NCBI GenBank assembly: GCA_047972135.1
Contig: JBKEAJ010000068.1
Span: forward strand, 1-6,306
Source of the DNA: JBKEAJ01 sp047972135
GTDB taxonomy: Bacteria > Bacteroidota > Bacteroidia > Bacteroidales > Prolixibacteraceae
DNA: 6,306 nucleotides
Reading direction: 5' to 3'
Shown: positions 1 through 5,570 of the stretch, in pieces
Layout: each line of letters begins with the position of its first letter
Numbering within the stretch: position 1 is the first letter of the stretch
Program-made: the position numbers and the translations under genes
The notes under the pieces: generated by a model
What the model was told of the DNA's origin: nothing
The model's database searches: none
The model's input: the letters and a program-made list of their open reading frames with translations, nothing else

Positions 1-254
1 ACACCAAAGGTCGTTACTGTTACTCCTGCAATCCTCTCACAATCAATCGCCGACGTAACAATACGTGAGGCTTCGCTCAGTTTCCCCCACAGCTTTTCCA
101 AATCCCAAATGCGCCCTCCAGAATAATGTGGGTCTTCGTCGGTTTCGTTGGGCATGGCGTGTGAGGCAACAATTTGTCCATTAACATCCATAGCAATAAC
201 TCGAACATTGGTTGCTCCACAGTCTAAAACAATAGCTATATCTTTTTGAATCAT
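1..254 (-). CDS. fucK: L-fuculokinase, N-terminal part (cut by left edge)
   Basis: The visible part encodes the first 84 residues of a FGGY-family sugar kinase, starting at the ATG at 254-252. FucK phosphorylates L-fuculose with ATP to L-fuculose 1-phosphate in the cytoplasm, the second step of L-fucose breakdown. Residues 9-18 read VLDCGATNVR, the FGGY phosphate-binding motif in the form I recall from E. coli FucK. Residues 76-84, AGVTVTTFG, also resemble the matching FucK segment. The gene follows fucI on the same strand after 76 bases, which supports FucK over the related rhamnulokinase and xylulokinase. No Shine-Dalgarno sequence precedes the start. The C-terminal domain and stop lie beyond base 1, so whether the gene is intact cannot be judged. 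Confidence 0.87.
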   Translation of the reverse strand, partial: MIQKDIAIVLDCGATNVRVIAMDVNGQIVASHAMPNETDEDPHYSGGRIWDLEKLWGKLSEASRIVTSAIDCERIAGVTVTTFG

Positions 255-274
255 AAGTAGTTTAGTAAAACGGA

Positions 275-313
275 ATATGGCTCAGAGCATCCGAAAACAC
301 TCTAAGCCAATAT
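275..313 (-). other. Imperfect hairpin in the fucI-fucK intergenic gap
   Basis: The arms are ATATGGCTcAGAG (275-287) and CTCTaAGCC followed by a bulged A and ATAT (300-313), with a 12-base loop. One internal mismatch and one bulge interrupt the stem. It lies just after the fucI stop and before the fucK start. No T-run follows it on the minus strand, so it looks more like an mRNA-processing or stability element within the operon than a full terminator. Partial attenuation of fucK relative to fucI is possible but unproven. Confidence 0.4.
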
Positions 314-330
314 GTTGATTATTTAACTTC

Positions 331-2115
331 TTAAATGCCGTAAAGTGAGCCATAGGTGGCACACGCTCTATAGTCCGAACCTTCTTTGTCCTCGCCAAAC
401 GAAGCCCATGCACTCGGACGGAATATATCATCCGAAGAAACATTGTGCATATTTACAGGAATACGCAACATCGATGCAAGCGTAATCAAATCCGCTCCGA
501 TATGTCCATAGCTGATTGCTCCATGATTTGCTCCCCAGTTTGCCATTACAGAATAAACATCCTTGAATGCCCCCTCGCCATTAGTGCGTGGAACAAACCA
601 TGTGGTAGGCCATGTAGGGTCGGTACGCTCATTAAGCACAGTATGTATTTCGTCGGGCAATTCTACCGTCCAGCCCTCAGCAATCTGCAACACAGGTCCT
701 ATCCCCTTCACAAGGTTAACACGGCTCATCGTTACAGGCATCTGCCCTGCTGTTTTGAAACACGACGAAAAGCCGCCGCCTCTAAAGTATTCCCTGTTGG
801 CAGGAGGCCACTGTGTATTGTCAAGACATCTTTTTGCCTCTTCTTCCGATATTTCCCAAAAGGGTTTCATCACAGGATTACCATCCCAATCTCGTTGTTG
901 TGCCGTAGCATCAAGAGTTGTTGAACCCGAGTTTATCAAGTGAATAATTCCATTTTCTGCTAAGCCTGATAAGGAGTGCCCCGTTACCCTCTGAACTGCA
1001 TTGGGACTCCAATAGGTGCGAACATCCGAAAATATCTGAGATGTGTTGCTCAACAAATGACCAAATAGCATTGCAACACCATTCAAACTGTCATTCTCAG
1101 TTGCAAGAACAAAGGATTGACGAATACCATTCCAGTCAAACGAGGAATTTAACATAGCCTCCGCAAAGTCGGCATTCGGCTGATAATCAGTCCACTGACG
1201 CTGACCCTGAAAACCGCCCAAAATAGCATTGCGACCGAGACCTTCCTCACGGTAGCCTCGTTCAACGAGCTTGTGATTGCCAATCATCATATCGCGACAA
1301 ATCAAAGTCATCTTAACTACCGTCTCCCACTCATGCTGCTTGCGAGTATCGTCTGCCTTAACCTCAGGCTTATTGCGGTCTGCTCCCTCCTTGCAATTTT
1401 CTTTTGTCCACGCTAAGGCTCTTTCAAATTCTTCTTGGTCGTAGATACCCTCGTCAATACGGCGAAGTATCTCCGCCGAATCCACAAACTCCGTACGAAT
1501 GCCCAAATAATCTTGGAAAAAATTTGTGTCAACCATCGAACCTGCAATTCCCATAGAACTGTAGCCTATCGACAAATAAGACTTCCCTTTCATTTGAGCT
1601 ACTGCCAATGCTGCTTTGGTAAATCGTAAAATCTTCTCACTCACCTCTGCGGGAATACTAGTATCGCCAGCATCTTGAACATCTCTACCGTATATGCCAA
1701 AGGTAGGCAAGCCCTTTTGAGTATAGCCTGCCAATGCCGCCGCCAAATAAACCGCTCCCGGACGCTCAGTGCCGTTGAAACCCCAAACAGCCTTTGGCAA
1801 CAATGGGTCGGTGTCCATAACCTCCGTACCATAGCACCAACACGGAGTAACCGTGAGCGATACGCCAACTCCCTCTTGCCTAAACTTTTCAGCACACATA
1901 GCAGCCTCTGCCACTCCGCCTATACAAGTGTCGGCAATGACACACTCTACATGCTCCCCACTCGGAAAACGCAAGGTGCTGCCAATTAAATGTGCTGCCG
2001 CCTTCGCCAAATCCATAACCTGAGTTTCGAGAGACTCCCTAACTCCTCTTTCTCGCCCGTCAATCACAGGACGAATGCCTACTTTGGGTAAATTACCAAT
2101 TAATCGCTTAGCCAT
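331..2115 (-). CDS. fucI: L-fucose isomerase
   Basis: FucI converts L-fucose to L-fuculose using Mn2+; the enzyme also accepts D-arabinose. The 594 residues match the length of E. coli FucI (591) and align with it, as I recall that sequence, from the N-terminal KVGIRPVIDGRERGVRESLE (11-30) to the C-terminal DYRAC (581-585). The three metal ligands are present with a constant offset of +3 from E. coli: Glu340 in ATENDSLNG, Asp364 in SDVRTYWSP and His531 in MANWGANHG. Other signatures are TPCWCYG (90-96), WGFNGTERPGAVYLAAALA (111-129) and SSFDWNG (324-330). The ATG at 2115-2113 is chosen because it sits about 30 bases after the predicted transcription start and gives family-length homology. Stop is TAA. 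It is the first gene of the operon with fucK, divergent from an AraC-type regulator. There is no sign of damage. Confidence 0.97.
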   Translation of the reverse strand: MAKRLIGNLPKVGIRPVIDGRERGVRESLETQVMDLAKAAAHLIGSTLRFPSGEHVECVIADTCIGGVAEAAMCAEKFRQEGVGVSLTVTPCWCYGTEVMDTDPLLPKAVWGFNGTERPGAVYLAAALAGYTQKGLPTFGIYGRDVQDAGDTSIPAEVSEKILRFTKAALAVAQMKGKSYLSIGYSSMGIAGSMVDTNFFQDYLGIRTEFVDSAEILRRIDEGIYDQEEFERALAWTKENCKEGADRNKPEVKADDTRKQHEWETVVKMTLICRDMMIGNHKLVERGYREEGLGRNAILGGFQGQRQWTDYQPNADFAEAMLNSSFDWNGIRQSFVLATENDSLNGVAMLFGHLLSNTSQIFSDVRTYWSPNAVQRVTGHSLSGLAENGIIHLINSGSTTLDATAQQRDWDGNPVMKPFWEISEEEAKRCLDNTQWPPANREYFRGGGFSSCFKTAGQMPVTMSRVNLVKGIGPVLQIAEGWTVELPDEIHTVLNERTDPTWPTTWFVPRTNGEGAFKDVYSVMANWGANHGAISYGHIGADLITLASMLRIPVNMHNVSSDDIFRPSAWASFGEDKEGSDYRACATYGSLYGI

Positions 2116-2152
2116 ATTCTATTTTTAAGATAATAATCAATTTCTCTTAGCG

Positions 2153-2183
2153 CAAAGTTGATTAAAATTTAACACTGAACAAA
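2153..2183 (-). promoter_or_regulatory. Bacteroidota-type promoter of fucI
   Basis: On the minus strand, TTTG (2183-2180) is followed by exactly 19 bases and then CAACTTTG (2160-2153). The Bacteroides primary-sigma consensus is TTTG, 19-21 bases, TAnnTTTG, so the -33 box is perfect and the -7 box matches at all but its first base. Transcription would begin near 2146, leaving a leader of about 30 bases before the fucI ATG. The -33 region overlaps that of the weaker plus-strand promoter candidate, so one regulator bound here could affect both directions. Confidence 0.62.
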
Positions 2184-2204
2184 TGCCTAGATTTATTATT
2201 TTTG
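2174..2204 (+). promoter_or_regulatory. Possible promoter of the AraC-type regulator
   Basis: A perfect -7 element, TATTTTTG, lies at 2197-2204. Nineteen bases upstream is ACTG (2174-2177), a poor match to TTTG. It is the only TAnnTTTG match I noticed on the plus strand between fucI and the regulator. If used, it would give a leader of about 290 bases containing both palindromic repeats. A weak -33 box is what one would expect of an activator-dependent or low-level promoter, but chance occurrence in AT-rich DNA is also possible. Confidence 0.35.
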
Positions 2205-2338
2205 TATCTGTTTCTAACATTCGGATATTAAAATTATTAGATATTGGACAATACAATGTTGAATCGTTTAGACGTTTAAGGTTTAAAAATGCTATATGCC
2301 GTACGCTTTAGGCTATAAGCAAACAGCCGATAAACGAA

Positions 2339-2415
2339 CGTCATTGCGAGGAGCTTGCGACGAAGCAATCTCCTACAACAAAGAACAGATTGCCACCCTA
2401 TCGCTCGCAATGACG
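2339..2415. repeat. 77-bp palindromic dispersed-type intergenic repeat
   Basis: The ends are a perfect 12-bp inverted repeat: CGTCATTGCGAG (2339-2350) and CTCGCAATGACG (2404-2415). Nested inside is a second perfect pair, GCAATCT (2365-2371) and AGATTGC (2387-2393), closing a 15-base loop. This matches a recurrent type of intergenic palindrome in many bacterial genomes, recognisable by its accidental translation, 'CDEAIS ... LAMT', which litters databases as spurious proteins. It is noncoding and may be a REP- or MITE-like element. There is only one copy in this window, so its dispersed nature rests on recall, not on evidence here. Confidence 0.72.
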
Positions 2416-2433
2416 GCAGCATATGGACGAAAT

Positions 2434-2471
2434 GTAGGGGCAGACCTGCGTGTCTGTCCGTCTGTCAGTCC
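2434..2471. repeat. Second palindromic intergenic repeat with 8-bp tandem extension
   Basis: GGGCAGAC (2438-2445) and GTCTGTCC (2452-2459) form an 8-bp stem with one G-T pair around a 6-base loop. The right arm is then repeated in tandem as GTCTGTCA (2460-2467) and a partial GTCC. The core GTAGGGGCAGACCTGCGTGT is familiar as a dispersed intergenic repeat whose chance translation reads GADLRVCP in many genomes. It ends about 32 bases before the regulator start and could form a stem-loop near its ribosome-binding region. Confidence 0.55.
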
Positions 2472-2503
2472 GAATATCTGAAAATCCGAGCATCCATAAA
2501 GAA

Positions 2504-3403
2504 ATGAACAACACACACATACCACTTCTGAAAGGCGACCCATCAGACCTCGCCCAAATATTCCCAAAATACGAGGTAAACCTGCTTTGCTGCCGTTATT
2601 GGTGGCTAGAAAATTGGGAGTTTCGAGACTTGTCATTCCCTTTTTGGCGTATCTATCACAATAATTTCGAGGGAGCAAGTATAATCTATAAAGAACAAAA
2701 AATATCTATTACCCCCGACAAGCTGATATTAATAGCCCCAAACACCTCCTACTCTACCCGACTTTACAATCATAAAATACCACAAACAGGATACCTCTTA
2801 AAAGGTGGCAGGGTAGACCAAACAAACGCCGACGAAAAATCCCAGCTACTACACCTATTTATCCATTTCAACCTAGGCGTGCCATACGACTACGCCAATA
2901 TGGGAATTTACTCTGTCCCGATTAATGAAGAGCTTTGTAAAATGCTTTCTCTCATAAAAGAACATCTATGTCTTGAAGCATCACGGTTTAACTTTAATTC
3001 CACCATCGCCGTCAACTCAGTGATAAGTCAACTGCTGTCAACTCTACCAAAGTCAGGGTGGCAACTCGCAAGTAAGGACTACCGCATCCTTCAAGCTATT
3101 CATTACATTGAGGAACACCCAAACGACATTTTGAAAAACCCTCAACTCGCACGCATTGCATCCATGTCTACAAATGCTTTTATACGCCTGTTTACCCAAG
3201 AAACCGGCATTTCTCCACAAAAATACGTCAAAGGAAAACGCATCGACAAAGCGTGCATCCTGCTTCACCACTCAAATATGTCGATAGACGAAGTCGCCGC
3301 AGCTTGTGGCTTTGCCGACCGCTACCATTTCTCCAGAAGCTTCAAACAAATAACAAACCATTCGCCAGCAATGTATAAAAAAGGTGGGCAGATGATGGGA
3401 TGA
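2504..3403 (+). CDS. AraC-family transcriptional regulator, probable fuc operon regulator
   Basis: The 299-residue protein has the usual AraC/XylS layout. Residues 1-170 form a cupin-like sensor region (SITPDKLILIAPNTSYS at 68-84). Residues 190-292 carry two helix-turn-helix units, the first at about 213-233 (PQLARIASMSTNAFIRLF) and the second at about 261-283. The family signature is clear at 269-292 (GFADRYHFSRSF, then SPAMYK). The ATG at 2504 is preferred over the in-frame ATG at 2450, because the extra 18 residues are translated from a palindromic repeat. Divergence from fucI suggests that it senses L-fucose, or a product of it, and controls fucI-fucK; the ligand is inferred from context only. 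Stop is TGA at 3401-3403, five bases before the convergent nucleotidyltransferase gene ends. Confidence 0.92.
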   Translation: MNNTHIPLLKGDPSDLAQIFPKYEVNLLCCRYWWLENWEFRDLSFPFWRIYHNNFEGASIIYKEQKISITPDKLILIAPNTSYSTRLYNHKIPQTGYLLKGGRVDQTNADEKSQLLHLFIHFNLGVPYDYANMGIYSVPINEELCKMLSLIKEHLCLEASRFNFNSTIAVNSVISQLLSTLPKSGWQLASKDYRILQAIHYIEEHPNDILKNPQLARIASMSTNAFIRLFTQETGISPQKYVKGKRIDKACILLHHSNMSIDEVAAACGFADRYHFSRSFKQITNHSPAMYKKGGQMMG

Positions 3404-3408
3404 TTTTG

Positions 3409-4104
3409 CTAGTCGGACAGCTCCAAGATTTGCTCTAGTTTACAAATCAAGAGTTTCCGCCGTTCCTTGGCTGTGAATGGGTTAATATGACACTCTATTA
3501 TTTCGTTTTGGGATAGATGAAATAGTATTTCTTTACACATTTCTTTCAAGAATAGGCGAACATCCTTTTTTGCTTTATCTACATCGCTAATCAAATCCCG
3601 ATTATTATCAATGACATATATAATGTCCTCAAAATCATGACTTGTTCTTGGGTCTCTGCCTCTATTTTTAAAGGCTTCCCATTTAGTTGCAAGAAATAAA
3701 CTTACAGGCAGGATTCTAATCTTATGATTACCAATCAGAATGGGAAATGCTTTTTCAAATCCGGGCTTGAGCCACCTATTTGTAGGACATAGAGGAGTAT
3801 GTTCATAAGGAATAAAATCAATTAGAACATCATCATAAATAAATCAACACATTACCGCTTTGCCAGAAGACGGATATATACCCCTAGATGCCAATATCTT
3901 ACGTAATCGCTCAATCTGACTATAAGTACTGACCTGTACAGATATATCAATATCTTTTGTTGGTCTTGGTTGCTCTGCCCCTTCGTCAGTAACATATAAA
4001 CTGACTACTGCACCTCCGACATAAATAACTTCATCATTTAAATCCCCCAATGCTAAGGCTACCTTTTCAACTATTTGTAGATTTATCGTACTGTTTTTAA
4101 GCAT
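3409..4104 (-). pseudogene. Nucleotidyltransferase-fold protein (AbiEii-like), interrupted by in-frame TGA
   Basis: Read through one TGA (3846-3844, codon 87), this is a 231-codon frame for a nucleotidyltransferase-superfamily protein. Residues 29-36 (VGGAVVSL) and 48-55 (PTKDIDIS) are the GG and D-x-D motifs (Asp51, Asp53). The expected third acidic residue, Asp96 in DVLIDF, and the conserved GRDPRTSHDFEDI (149-161) come only after the stop. The translated product would therefore be an 86-residue fragment lacking a complete active site. The frame stays open with coherent family sequence on both sides, so a single point mutation is the simplest cause; CGA (Arg) or TGG (Trp) to TGA would suffice. 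The ATG at 4104-4102 overlaps the end of the upstream HTH gene by 8 bases, so the two are probably translationally coupled. Related enzymes serve as toxins in AbiE-type systems; the role here is unproven. Final stop is TAG at 3411-3409. Confidence 0.8.
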
Positions 4105-4615
4105 TATCTATTCGTTCTTTAATAATATCAAATGCTAAATTATATTCCCTAACCTTGCCAACTCGCAAAGCATCTAGCAATGCCATTAATTCATAATATC
4201 TCTCATCTTTAAGGCAGGCTTCCGGAATATTAGGATGTAAAGATTCTATCATTTGTCCTCTCTCATTGCCCTCTGCATACGCCCAAACATATTTTTCTTC
4301 ACTCATCAATAATCCGTTTAATGGAGGTGCAGAATGAGCCGTTGCAATACCTCTAACAACTGCTCCCGCTTGTTGAGGAAATACATACTTGAACCCGTAT
4401 TTTAAGAAATCCAACAAGGCCATCTTCATTAGAGTTTTTTTATCGTAGCTTATTAAGCCCGCAAGCATAGAGCGATTTATACTCTCGCTTACTTCGCCAG
4501 CACTTATACATAGCTCATAAGATAAATCTTTCATGTACCATGACTGTCGTCCCTTGACTGCAATCTTTAATAGTATCGCTATGTCATGTGGTCGCATTCC
4601 ATTATGCTTCTTCAT
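4097..4615 (-). CDS. Winged-helix-like DNA-binding protein paired with nucleotidyltransferase
   Basis: This 172-residue protein looks intact. Residues 8-58 resemble a helix-turn-helix of the MarR/AbiEi kind: RPHDIAILLKIAV, then MKDLSYELCISAGEVSESIN as the recognition unit (28-47), then a turn into LAGLISYD (51-58). Next come LLDFLKYGFKYVFP (67-80) and RGIATAHSAPPL (88-99), then IESLHPNIPEAC and YYELMALLDALRVGKVRE. I recall an uncharacterised bacterial family with this HTH plus 'RGI-TAHSAPPL' layout encoded beside a nucleotidyltransferase, as here. Start ATG 4615-4613 fits the strong promoter about 35 bases upstream; TAA stop lies inside the next gene. Likely roles are DNA-binding autorepressor and antitoxin-like partner, by analogy with AbiEi. 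No function has been demonstrated to my knowledge. Confidence 0.75.
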   Translation of the reverse strand: MKKHNGMRPHDIAILLKIAVKGRQSWYMKDLSYELCISAGEVSESINRSMLAGLISYDKKTLMKMALLDFLKYGFKYVFPQQAGAVVRGIATAHSAPPLNGLLMSEEKYVWAYAEGNERGQMIESLHPNIPEACLKDERYYELMALLDALRVGKVREYNLAFDIIKERIDNA

Positions 4616-4649
4616 CTGACATTCCGTTTATTAAGTTGATTATTATTTG

Positions 4650-4681
4650 CAAAAGTAACAATTATATTCTTTATTTGCAAA
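4650..4681 (-). promoter_or_regulatory. Promoter of the HTH-nucleotidyltransferase operon
   Basis: On the minus strand, TTTG (4681-4678), 20 bases, then TACTTTTG (4657-4650) is a perfect match to the Bacteroidota -33/-7 consensus. Transcription would begin near 4643, about 28 bases before the ATG at 4615. The -33 box lies inside the left arm of the 4674-4695 palindrome, and the -7 box overlaps another TTTGCAAA word at 4646-4653. A protein binding these words would block the promoter. Confidence 0.68.
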
Positions 4682-4695
4682 TCGCGAATTGCAAA
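4674..4695. promoter_or_regulatory. Probable shared operator: 22-bp near-perfect palindrome
   Basis: Half-sites TTTGCAA (4674-4680) and TTGCAAA (4689-4695) are exact inverted copies around a TCGCGA core (4682-4687); ten of eleven base pairs are symmetric, the only mismatch being A4681/A4688. It overlaps the -33 boxes of both divergent promoters. A further TTTGCAAA occurs at 4646-4653 on the minus-strand -7 box. The position and symmetry are those of a toxin-antitoxin autorepression site. Candidate binders are the HTH protein on the left and the ribbon-helix-helix-type antitoxin on the right. Confidence 0.6.
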
Positions 4696-4719
4696 GCTGA
4701 AGATAAACACGTATTTTTG
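4688..4719 (+). promoter_or_regulatory. Promoter of the antitoxin-PIN toxin operon
   Basis: ATTG (4688-4691), 20 bases, then TATTTTTG (4712-4719) gives a perfect -7 and a three-of-four -33 match to the Bacteroidota consensus. Transcription would begin near 4726, only about 10 bases before the antitoxin ATG at 4736. The -33 box is inside the right arm of the palindrome that also covers the opposing promoter. Confidence 0.58.
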
Positions 4720-4735
4720 TCAAAAAGAAAATATA

Positions 4736-4929
4736 ATGAATACAAAGTTAACTCTGACAATAGAAAAAGAGGTCATCAAAATTGCAAAAGAATATGCAAA
4801 AGAATGAAAATCAAAGAAAAAGCACTTTCCCCTAAAGTTCAAAAATTAAGAGGAATCATTAAACCCGATAACAGCCTTGACTACAAACAGATTCTGACCG
4901 AAGAACTTTCAAAAAAATATGATGTATAA
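4736..4929 (+). pseudogene. DUF6364-type antitoxin gene, split by internal deletion and frameshift
   Basis: The ATG at 4736 opens a 23-residue frame beginning MNTKLTLTIEKEVIKIAKEY, the N-terminus typical of DUF6364 (VapB-like, ribbon-helix-helix) antitoxins. It stops at TGA 4805-4807. A second frame starts at the overlapping ATG 4804-4806 and encodes 41 residues, including LSPKVQKLRGIIKPDNSLDY and ending KKYDV, the family's C-terminal, toxin-binding type of region. The expected middle, roughly 15-20 residues covering the second helix of the DNA-binding domain, is missing. A deletion that shifted the frame explains this. TGCAAAAGAAT occurs twice in tandem (4783-4793, 4795-4805) right at the break, a plausible slippage or recombination site. 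The end overlaps the PIN toxin start. The ATGA arrangement could still allow both halves to be translated, but a normal antitoxin cannot be made. Confidence 0.72.
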
Positions 4930-5155
4930 ACTTTTTGTAGATTCCGACGTTGTAATTGACTTTTTTACCAACCGAGAACCTCACGCAAATCCGGCAAGTG
5001 AACTTTTTGAACTTAGCGAACAGGAAGGGCTAGATGCCATTATAACCCGAAATATAAAAGATTACAGAAATTCTTCGATTGCAGTTATGACACCTTTGAT
5101 TTTTTTGAAAATGAAAGAAAAAAACGAGAGCGAATATAGTCAAAACCAAGATTAA
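4919..5155 (+). pseudogene. PIN-domain (VapC-like) toxin with internal deletion
   Basis: The 78-residue frame starts KLFVDSDVVIDFFTNREP (4-21), the N-terminal strand and catalytic Asp region of a PIN ribonuclease. It jumps from LFELSEQE (29-36) straight to LDAIITRNIKDYRNSS (38-53), the C-terminal segment with the last acidic site, and then VMTPLIFLKMKEK. Usual length is about 130-140 residues. The missing 50-60 residues would contain the central helices and the conserved middle acidic residues, so nuclease activity is not expected. The deletion is in frame. The start is ATG 4919 or, by family habit, ATG 4922; either overlaps the antitoxin stop at 4927-4929, the coupling usual in such operons. 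The stop TAA (5153-5155) interlocks with the stop of the convergent DUF4143 remnant. Confidence 0.77.
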
Positions 5156-5570
5156 TTCCCAAGCAACCAATTAAATACATTCAGATGCTTAACACCGCTG
5201 CGCTCTTGAATGAATGAGTCGGTGGTGAGTATGACTTTGGGATAATTATCTTTGATTTTTTCGAGAGCTCCAAACTCCCTTTCAACAGTAGTTTCCTTAG
5301 CAATTTCCCAAGCCACTTGATAATATTCGATGTCGCCTGTTGGGGTTTTGCAAACAAAATCAACTTCGCTGTTGCGAGCTGTGCCTGTCCAAATTTTATT
5401 ACCTCTACGCAAAAGCTCCAAATACACAACATTTTCGAGAATATGTCCCCTGTCGGCAATACGTTCTTTGCCTACCAGAATATTAAGCAAACCTACATCA
5501 ACCAGATAGTATTTTTCTTGCGTAGCCAACAGTTTAGACAGATATTCCTGACGCTTTGTATAATTTCTCT
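5152..5570 (-). pseudogene. C-terminal remnant of a DUF4143 AAA-type ATPase
   Basis: The reading frame resembles the C-terminal domain of the large 'ATP-binding protein, DUF4143' family, normally about 380-430 residues with an N-terminal AAA domain. Visible family features are ATQEKYYLVDVGLLN, then GHILENVVYLELLRRGNKIW, then the nuclease-fold-like NSEVDFVCK and EYYQV, and a final HLNVFNWLLGN. Upstream the frame continues as RNYTKRQEYLSKLL and ends at TAG (5571-5569), with no Walker motifs, so the 5' two-thirds is gone. The longest in-frame start is a TTG at 5529, which would give 125 residues. No promoter is evident, and it is most likely not expressed. It is convergent with the PIN toxin remnant, and the four bases TTAA (5152-5155) supply both stop codons. 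Confidence 0.78.

Larger units (their letters stand above)
2116..2503. other. Intergenic control region between fucI and the AraC-type regulator
   Basis: This 388-base gap holds the fucI promoter and a candidate regulator promoter (2153-2204), then an AT-rich stretch and two palindromic repeats (2339-2415 and 2438-2459). In the AT-rich part, GATATT occurs at 2224-2229 and 2240-2245, and GTTTA occurs at 2266-2270, 2274-2278 and 2281-2285. These could be operator half-sites upstream of fucI, but short AT-rich words are common here. I see no credible protein-coding gene; open frames across the repeats are by-products of them. Confidence 0.6.

Noticed and set aside
445..1989. Several plus-strand frames within fucI
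   Set aside because: Antisense shadows of a clearly coding, conserved gene; no family resemblance.
2266..2285. Three GTTTA words at 7-8 base spacing as AraC operator repeats
   Set aside because: The spacing does not match usual AraC-site phasing, and the words are too short and AT-rich to support a call.
2296..2481. Small plus-strand reading frame of 61 residues across the repeats
   Set aside because: Its translation is the well-known spurious product of dispersed intergenic palindromes (CDEAIS, LAMT, GADLRVCP), not a gene.
2450..2503. N-terminal extension of the AraC-type regulator from the in-frame ATG at 2450
   Set aside because: The added residues are translated from the palindromic repeat and do not resemble an AraC N-terminus; ATG 2504 gives a normal 299-residue protein.
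2373..2678. Minus-strand frame of 101 residues
   Set aside because: Its C-terminal half is the repeat in reverse, and its N-terminal half is antisense to the AraC-type gene.
3844..3846. TGA as selenocysteine or as a reassigned sense codon
   Set aside because: No stem-loop of SECIS type is evident just after it, the position is not a redox motif, and the AraC-type gene ends naturally at a TGA, which argues for the standard code.
4588..4735. Plus-strand coding extension upstream of the antitoxin fragment (frame starting at 4588)
   Set aside because: It runs through the divergent promoters and the start of the HTH gene; only its last 41 codons, from 4804, show family sequence.
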